Below are positions 56,925 to 64,000 of a stretch of DNA of 64,000 bases, piece by piece. Position numbers and translations under genes: made by a program. Position 1 is the stretch's first letter. Each line of letters begins with the position of its first letter. A model generated the notes under the pieces. The model did no database searches, had not been told where the DNA came from, and saw only the letters and a list, made by a program, of their open reading frames with translations. Source of the DNA: Serinicoccus marinus DSM 15273 (GTDB lineage Bacteria; Actinomycetota; Actinomycetes; Actinomycetales; Dermatophilaceae); NCBI RefSeq assembly GCF_008386315.1, contig NZ_CP043808.1, forward strand, positions 744,001-808,000. Reading direction: 5' to 3'.

Positions 56925-58502
56925 GTGGCGCGGGTGCTGGGCTGGGTGCAACGGGGGCTGGGCCTGCTGCTGCTCGTCGTGGCGGTGTGCGCCGTGGTCG
57001 CGCCCGTCACCAGCTGGTTCGTCATGCCCGGCGGGCTGGTGTGGGTGGTGACCGCACTCCTGCTCGGGCTCTGGTGGCTGGGTCGCGGCCGGCTCGGACC
57101 CGTGGCCGCCGCGGTGCAGCGCCGCCCGCGGCTGGTGGTCGGGCTCGGTGCCGCGGCCGGTGGCCTGCTCGTGCTGGGCCACCTTCCCCTCGCCCAGATC
57201 GACTTCGGCTGGGACGCCCGCCAGGTGGTCTGGGGCGTCGAGGAGCTCGTGGGCGGGGAGCCGCTCACGCAGGGGCGCGAAAACTACTTCTCCAAGTACC
57301 CCAACAACATCCCCGTCCTGGCCCTCTTCACCCCCGGGGCCCTGCTCGGCGACCAGCTCGGTCTCCCGCCCGTGACGTCCATGCTGCTCCTCCAGGGCGT
57401 CGGGGTCGGGGTCGTCGTCTGGTGCCTGGGGGCCACGATGGTGCTGCTCGATCGACCGGACTCGGTGCTGCCCGTGCAGGCCCTGGCGACGGTGCTGCTG
57501 GGCCTCAACGCGCAGACCGCCATCCCCTACTCCGACGTGCCGGCCGCGACCTTCGTGGCGGTGTGCCTCTGGGCCGCGGTGCGTGCCGACGTGACCCGGC
57601 GTCGGCGCTGGTGGGCCGTCGCCCTCCCCGCCCTCGTCGTCGCGGTCTCGATCAAGGTGTATGCCGTCGCGTTCGCCTGCGGGGCGCTCGCCCTCGTCCC
57701 CGAGCTGGTGCGCCGACGGGGCGCGAGGAGTGCCGTGGCCGCCGTCCTGGCCGGTGCGCTGGCCCTGGGGGTGGGTGTCGCGGCGACCACGTCGGCGGCG
57801 GCGCGGCTGACGCAGCTGCCGTCGGAGCGGCTGGAGCAGGTCCAGCAGCCCTACCCGGTGGAGCATTTCCTGGCGATGGGCACCTACGACTCGCAGGACC
57901 CGTCGCCGACCCGCGTCTACGGTGGCTGGAACTGGGAGCACGCGTCGACCATGAAGCATCAGCCCGACCAGGAGCTGCGGCAGCAGATCTCCCGCGACAA
58001 GATTCGCACCCAGGTCCTGGAGCGGGGCGTGGTCGGCAACCTGACCTTCACCTCCCGCAAGATCGCCTGGGTCTGGGGCGACGGCACCTTCTGGGCCCAC
58101 GGGGAGGGCGTCGACCGGGACGAGCCCGGCCTCCTCGGAAGCCGGTGGAGCGCGCTGCAGTCCTGGTTCGTCGGCTCCGGCGAGCCCTACCGTCAGGTGG
58201 TGGCCCCCGCGCTGCACGGCCTCTGGGTGGCGACGCTGCTCGTGACCGGGGTCGGGCTCTGGCGCGTCCGGAGCGGTCCCTGGGTGGCCGCCTGCTCGGT
58301 CAGCCTGCTCGCGCTGACGGGCTACCTCGCGCTGTTCGAGGCCCGCCCGCGCTACCTGGTGGCCCTGCTCCCGGTCCTGCTCGTGCTGACCGGTCTCACG
58401 GCGGGAGCTCCCCCGGAGCGGGGTTCCGCTGACAGCGGATCGCGGGCCCAACACGCGGATCGCGCCGGGAAAACCGTGCCGAAACCCGGCTCGGCAAGGT
58501 AG
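56925..58502 (+). CDS. Multi-pass membrane protein, GT-C-like glycosyltransferase
   Basis: A 525-residue protein with about 11-12 hydrophobic helices. The first large outer loop holds FGWDARQVVWGVEELVGGE, with an Asp where GT-C mannosyltransferases keep their catalytic acid, and ENYFSKYPNNIPVLALF. Further on are LNAQTAIPYSDVPAATFVAV and SIKVYAVAFACGALALVPE. The layout suits a polyprenyl-phosphate sugar-dependent glycosyltransferase; donor and acceptor are unknown. The GTG follows TAGGTT by 8 nt. It separates clpP2 from clpX, where other actinobacteria usually have them close. Confidence 0.7.
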   Translation: MARVLGWVQRGLGLLLLVVAVCAVVAPVTSWFVMPGGLVWVVTALLLGLWWLGRGRLGPVAAAVQRRPRLVVGLGAAAGGLLVLGHLPLAQIDFGWDARQVVWGVEELVGGEPLTQGRENYFSKYPNNIPVLALFTPGALLGDQLGLPPVTSMLLLQGVGVGVVVWCLGATMVLLDRPDSVLPVQALATVLLGLNAQTAIPYSDVPAATFVAVCLWAAVRADVTRRRRWWAVALPALVVAVSIKVYAVAFACGALALVPELVRRRGARSAVAAVLAGALALGVGVAATTSAAARLTQLPSERLEQVQQPYPVEHFLAMGTYDSQDPSPTRVYGGWNWEHASTMKHQPDQELRQQISRDKIRTQVLERGVVGNLTFTSRKIAWVWGDGTFWAHGEGVDRDEPGLLGSRWSALQSWFVGSGEPYRQVVAPALHGLWVATLLVTGVGLWRVRSGPWVAACSVSLLALTGYLALFEARPRYLVALLPVLLVLTGLTAGAPPERGSADSGSRAQHADRAGKTVPKPGSAR

Positions 58503-58573
58503 CGTCGTGCAGACAGGGCGACCCCGGGTCGCCCGGACCACGGTGAGGACGCAGCGGTAGGAAGGACGACCAC

Positions 58574-59851
<1,278 letters not shown>

Positions 59852-59878
59852 GCGCTGGCCGTGCGCCGGGGGACCCGG

Positions 59879-60226
59879 TCAGCCCAGTCGTTCCAGACCG
59901 ACCCGCAGCACGAAGACCGCGGCGGCCACGCTCACCAGGCCCAGGCTGACGCTGGCCACGACGAAGGCCACCCCGTCCGAGGCGATGGTGTCGTCGTGGT
60001 GCAGCCGGAGGTGGTCGCGACGGTAGCGCCCGGTGGCCCGGTGGTAGGCCCACCCGGCACCGAGGACCACCAGCCCGCCCACCAGGGCCGCCGTCGCCAG
60101 CCCGAGGTATAAACCGGTGAAGCGGGCGATCCCGGCACCGATGACGGCGAGCGCCAGGCACGTGCGGCGCCAGGCCAGCAGCGTGCGCTCCGGCTGCAGC
60201 CCCGGGTCGTAGGCAGGAGCGCTCAC
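59879..60226 (-). CDS. DUF202-family membrane protein (second of pair)
   Basis: A 115-residue protein with three hydrophobic helices and the DUF202 start [21 protein letters not shown] basic/His-rich loop ([13 protein letters not shown]) joins helices 2 and 3. The function is unknown. The GTG overlaps the stop of the upstream DUF202 gene as GTGA. Confidence 0.85.
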   Translation of the reverse strand: MSAPAYDPGLQPERTLLAWRRTCLALAVIGAGIARFTGLYLGLATAALVGGLVVLGAGWAYHRATGRYRRDHLRLHHDDTIASDGVAFVVASVSLGLVSVAAAVFVLRVGLERLG

Positions 60227-60594
60227 ACCAGCAGCCCGATCGCGACGAGCAGGATCGCCAGGAGCAGCCCGACGGCGATGAACAAGCCGATGGTCAGCGG
60301 GGGCAGGGCGCGCCCCTCGCGCATCGCCCGCTCCACCCGGAACCACCCCACCCAGGCCTGCAGCGAGGCCAGCATGCCGAGGACCACGAAGACCGCGGAG
60401 GCCGCGAGCCGGAAGCCGGGGTCGACCGGCACCGGCAGCGCCTCCAGCGCCACGCCTGCCGCCAGGAAGGCCAGCGCGGTGCGGATCCAGGCGAGGAAGG
60501 TGCGCTCGTTGGCCAGGCTGAACCGGGGGTCCGGCTCCGAGCCGCGGGCGTACACCGACCGGGGCAGGCGGGTCGCCGACCGGCGCTCACTCAT
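60223..60594 (-). CDS. DUF202-family membrane protein (YidH-like, first of pair)
   Basis: A 123-residue protein with the DUF202 core [20 protein letters not shown], a second helix [20 protein letters not shown] and a C-terminal helix [21 protein letters not shown]. coli YidH is a relative with no known job. It is translationally coupled to the second, shorter DUF202 protein, so the two probably form a complex. Confidence 0.88.
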   Translation of the reverse strand: MSERRSATRLPRSVYARGSEPDPRFSLANERTFLAWIRTALAFLAAGVALEALPVPVDPGFRLAASAVFVVLGMLASLQAWVGWFRVERAMREGRALPPLTIGLFIAVGLLLAILLVAIGLLV

Positions 60595-60648
60595 CCGGGC
60601 CCGCTCCGATCGGCTCGTCGCTCACGCGGACCAGCATAGGCAGGGACC

Positions 60649-61191
60649 TCATCCGTCCTGCTGGCGCTCACGTAGCCGCAGATAGCCCCCGAGCGTCAGC
60701 GCGAGCAGGGCCAGCCCGAGGATGCCGGGGACCGGACCGCCGGTCGCGGCACCGGTCGTCACGAGGGCGGCGAGCGCCCAGACGACCGTGGTGACGAGGG
60801 CGACGACCGCGCTATGCAGGGCATACCGCCGCAGCACGGTGGGCGGCAGGGTCGCCTGCGGGGGCACCGACGCGGCCAGCGAGGCGCTCGCGTGCACGAC
60901 GAGCAGGCTCCACGTGGCGGGCAGCAGGGCCCAGTGCCACGGGCCGTCGACCCCCGCCCACCAGCTGGCGATGGCCCAGACGAGGAAGACGGCGGGCATG
61001 ATGCCGTTCGGCTGGACCACGACGAGCAGGCCCAGGAGCACGGTGCCGACCCAGGCGACCGGCCCGCCGCCGCCCGCGGCCGCCTGGGAGAGGGCGAAGC
61101 CGAGGGCTCCCAGGACCGCCAGGAGCCGCACCCGCCGGTGGCTGGGGGTGGCGGTGCGCAGGTTGACCCAGTGCTCGCGCAGCTCGCCCAC
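60649..61191 (-). CDS. Membrane protein at the 3' end of the MoxR operon
   Basis: A 180-residue protein with about six hydrophobic helices, starting VGELREHWVNLRTATPSHRR and ending in a basic tail LRLRERQQDG. I recognise no family motif. It begins 2 bp after the DUF58 stop, so it belongs to the MoxR/DUF58 unit; in such operons small membrane proteins of unknown role are common. Confidence 0.75.
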   Translation of the reverse strand: MGELREHWVNLRTATPSHRRVRLLAVLGALGFALSQAAAGGGGPVAWVGTVLLGLLVVVQPNGIMPAVFLVWAIASWWAGVDGPWHWALLPATWSLLVVHASASLAASVPPQATLPPTVLRRYALHSAVVALVTTVVWALAALVTTGAATGGPVPGILGLALLALTLGGYLRLRERQQDG

Positions 61192-61193
61192 GG

Positions 61194-62556
61194 CTACACC
61201 CCCGCCCCGCGCCGCCGGTGCGACAACTCGCGCAGCACGACGTCCAGGCTGCCGGGGCCCAGCCACGGCACGACCGCCACGCCCTGGCGCCTGATCGCCC
61301 GGATCTCCCGCTCCCGCTCCAGCATCCGGATCCGCCAGGCGGTGCGGGCGAGCGGGTCGCGGTCGGCGCTCGGGACCACACCCGCGCCGCCCTCGACCAG
61401 CGCGTCCACCACGACGACCGACAGGCCGCGGGCGGCCAGCGTCGCGGCCTGGGTGAGCGCGTCGGGCGAGACGAGGGCCGAGATCATGACGACGAGCGTG
61501 CCCGAGCCCACCCCGAGGTGGACCCTGCGCGGGTCGGTCTCGTCGTCCACGGCCGGCTGGATCCGGCTCAGGGTGTCCAGGATGCGCACACCGTGCCGCC
61601 GGCCCGTTCCCACCGGGACCGTGAGCGGGGTGCGGGCGGACAGCACCCGCAGGCTCACCCGGTCGCCCTGCTGCAGGAAGTGCTCGCCGACGGCGGCCGC
61701 GGCACGAACCGAGCGGTCCAGCGAGCTGGGCGTGCCCGTCAGCCCACCGGAACGGCCGAGGTCGTAGTGCGCGTCCACGAGCACGGCCACGTGGGTGTCC
61801 TGGTCGGCGTAGCTCGAGGTCACGTGCAGCTCCCCGGTGCGGCTGGACCGCGGCCAGTGGATGCGGCGCAGTCGGTCGCCCACCTGGAAGGGCCGGATCG
61901 TGGCGAACTCGCTGCCGTCGCCCGGGCGGGTGGAACGGTGCATCCCGACCAGGCCGCGAGGGTGCGGCGCCGGGGCCGAGGTGTCGAAGGCGGCGGGCTG
62001 GGGCAGCACCCGCAGGCCCTGGGCCCCGACCGAGATCGGCCCCCAGCGGTAGGACCCCCAGGCGCTGCTGGCCGCCACCTGCATGGGCCCGATCCGGCGC
62101 ACGCCCCACCGGGTGACCCGCAGCCCGACGAGCAGCCGTCGCCGGCCCTGCACGAGCGACCCCTCGGCGTCGACGACGGTGGCCGTGCGCTGGACCGGGA
62201 GGTCGTCGCTGTCCAACGCCGCGCGCATCCGCTCCTGGGCCACGGCCTCCACGAAGGGGCGGGGGTCAACGCCGCGCACAGGACGTGGGCGCCCTCGACC
62301 GGCTCGAGGTCGGCGACCGCCAGCGCCTGGTCGCCCTCGCGCACCTGAGCGTGCGACAGGGCGAAGCGGTGGTCCGGCCGGTCGGCGGGGCGCGTCGCCA
62401 GGCTCCAGGCGAGGACGACCACGAGCGGGCTGAGCAGCACGAGCAGGTCCGGGCGGCGCCACAGCAGCGCCACCGGGGCGACCAGCAGCACGGCCACGAG
62501 GCAGCGGGCGAAGGCGTGCGTCGGGCGCCAGGCGTCGGCCCGCTCGGTGAGCGACA

Positions 62557-62557
<1 letters not shown>
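61194..62557 (-). CDS. DUF58 domain protein of a MoxR operon, with a one-base frame break
   Basis: About 454 residues. Two N-terminal helices (residues 16-52, CLVAVLLVAPVALLWRRPDL) are followed by a beta domain (VGLRVTRWGVRRIGPMQVAA) and the DUF58 signature: GSEFATIRPFQVGDRLRRIH, WPRSSRTGELHV and the vWA-like VAVLVDAHYDLGRSGG. The frame breaks at five G on the plus strand, 62261-62265: the first part ends VLCAALTP, the second starts with RPFVEAVAQERM. A sixth base restores it. MoxR/DUF58 systems are thought to mature membrane or secreted complexes. The start ATG shares a base with the moxR stop. Confidence 0.85.
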
Positions 62558-63602
<1,045 letters not shown>

Positions 63603-63606
<4 letters not shown>

Positions 63607-64000
63607 AGCTGCTCGACTCCTTCGATCGCGGTGTGCAGGGCGCTCTTGCTGCGCTTGCGCCTGTCGGTGGGCGGGCGGGTCAGGTAGTTCCACAGGTGGG
63701 GGTCGAGCACCGCCCGCGCCCGCTCGGGCTCGGTCTCCAGGTCGACGTCGTGGTGCGCCAGCAGCCGCTCGGCGGCCAGCTCCCGGACGACCGGGTAGAT
63801 GTGGTCGCCCCGGTCGTCCCGCTCGAGCGCGTCCCGCAGGTCGCGCCGCAGCCGCAGGAGGCGGTAGTCCATGGCGTCCGGCGGCGCCGACTCCTGCCGT
63901 GGCGTCGACACCCAGTAGGCCTGCTCGACGTCGCGGGTGGTGCTCGTCGCGCCCCACAGCGCCAGGCCGAGGACGAGGCCGGCGAGGACCACGGCGAGGA
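63603..64000 (-). CDS. Membrane-anchored protein upstream of moxR (5' end outside the window)
   Basis: At least 130 residues are visible, continuing beyond the window edge. A hydrophobic helix (VLAGLVLGLALWGATS) precedes a charged helical region (MDYRLLRLRRDLRDALERDD, RAVLDPHLWNYLTRP) ending KSALHTAIEGVEQL. It is coupled to moxR by a GTGA overlap. In many actinobacteria a DUF4129/DUF4350-like or similar protein sits here, but no motif allows naming it. GTG at 63992 could be its start, in which case it would be complete. Confidence 0.7.

Overview
The window is high-GC DNA (roughly 73 percent by eye, not computed) from an actinomycete. It carries a mycothiol-dependent nitroreductase, a GAP/Sap membrane protein, paired clpP1-clpP2, an actinobacterial-type trigger factor, Rv2179c-like and MT0933-like proteins and many GTG starts. 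Together these point to Actinomycetota, most likely Micrococcales of the Intrasporangiaceae/Ornithinimicrobiaceae kind; the family placement is inference. No prophage, insertion sequence, CRISPR array or integrase is visible. The region is chromosomal core with a few accessory patches.

Layout. 0-4 kb: end of an unknown gene, tRNA-His with its terminator, orn, a PrsW-like protease, a small acidic protein, tRNA-Arg and a chorismate mutase/prephenate dehydrogenase that looks enterobacterial. 4-11 kb: two tandem dynamin-like GTPases, an SSB paralogue, ettA, a pseudouridine synthase and a small membrane protein. 11-20 kb: a GH15 trehalase-like enzyme, a giant secreted subtilase with three cell-wall-binding repeats inserted in its catalytic domain, tesB, an aldo/keto reductase and an M15-like membrane protein. 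20-29 kb: lutABC, a thioesterase pair, a regulator/exoribonuclease operon divergent from an MFS exporter across a clear palindromic operator, a CNNM/CorC protein and an Asp/Glu racemase. 29-41 kb: an ECF sigma factor with a membrane partner, alpha-glucan enzymes (alpha-glucosidase, GH13 branching-like, malQ), a truncated globin, a sigma-like/transmembrane fusion protein, MscS and an orphan YoeB toxin. 41-52 kb: pxpABC with an NRAMP transporter, pepN, nitroreductase, rpiB, dinB, an FMN reductase, a TetR/GAP divergent pair with twin operators, tRNA-Gly and tRNA-Pro. 52-64 kb: tig, a decayed AbiEi-like fragment, an EamA transporter, clpP1-clpP2, a GT-C-like membrane protein, clpX, two DUF202 proteins and the 3' part of a MoxR/DUF58 operon.

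Shared themes. tig, clpP1, clpP2 and clpX form the usual protein-folding and degradation neighbourhood. lutABC, pxpABC and the alpha-glucan enzymes supply carbon and nitrogen scavenging. Genes inside operons overlap by GTGA/ATGA/TGATG and usually have a Shine-Dalgarno. Operon-first genes very often start 6-8 nt after a -10 hexamer with no Shine-Dalgarno, so they are probably leaderless.

Three window-wide signals stand out. The octamer GGTATGCC/GGCATACC is far commoner than composition predicts and forces rare codons in every frame. A cluster of single-base losses in G/C runs splits at least six otherwise intact genes and looks more like assembly error than decay. Several long hairpins mark gene ends.
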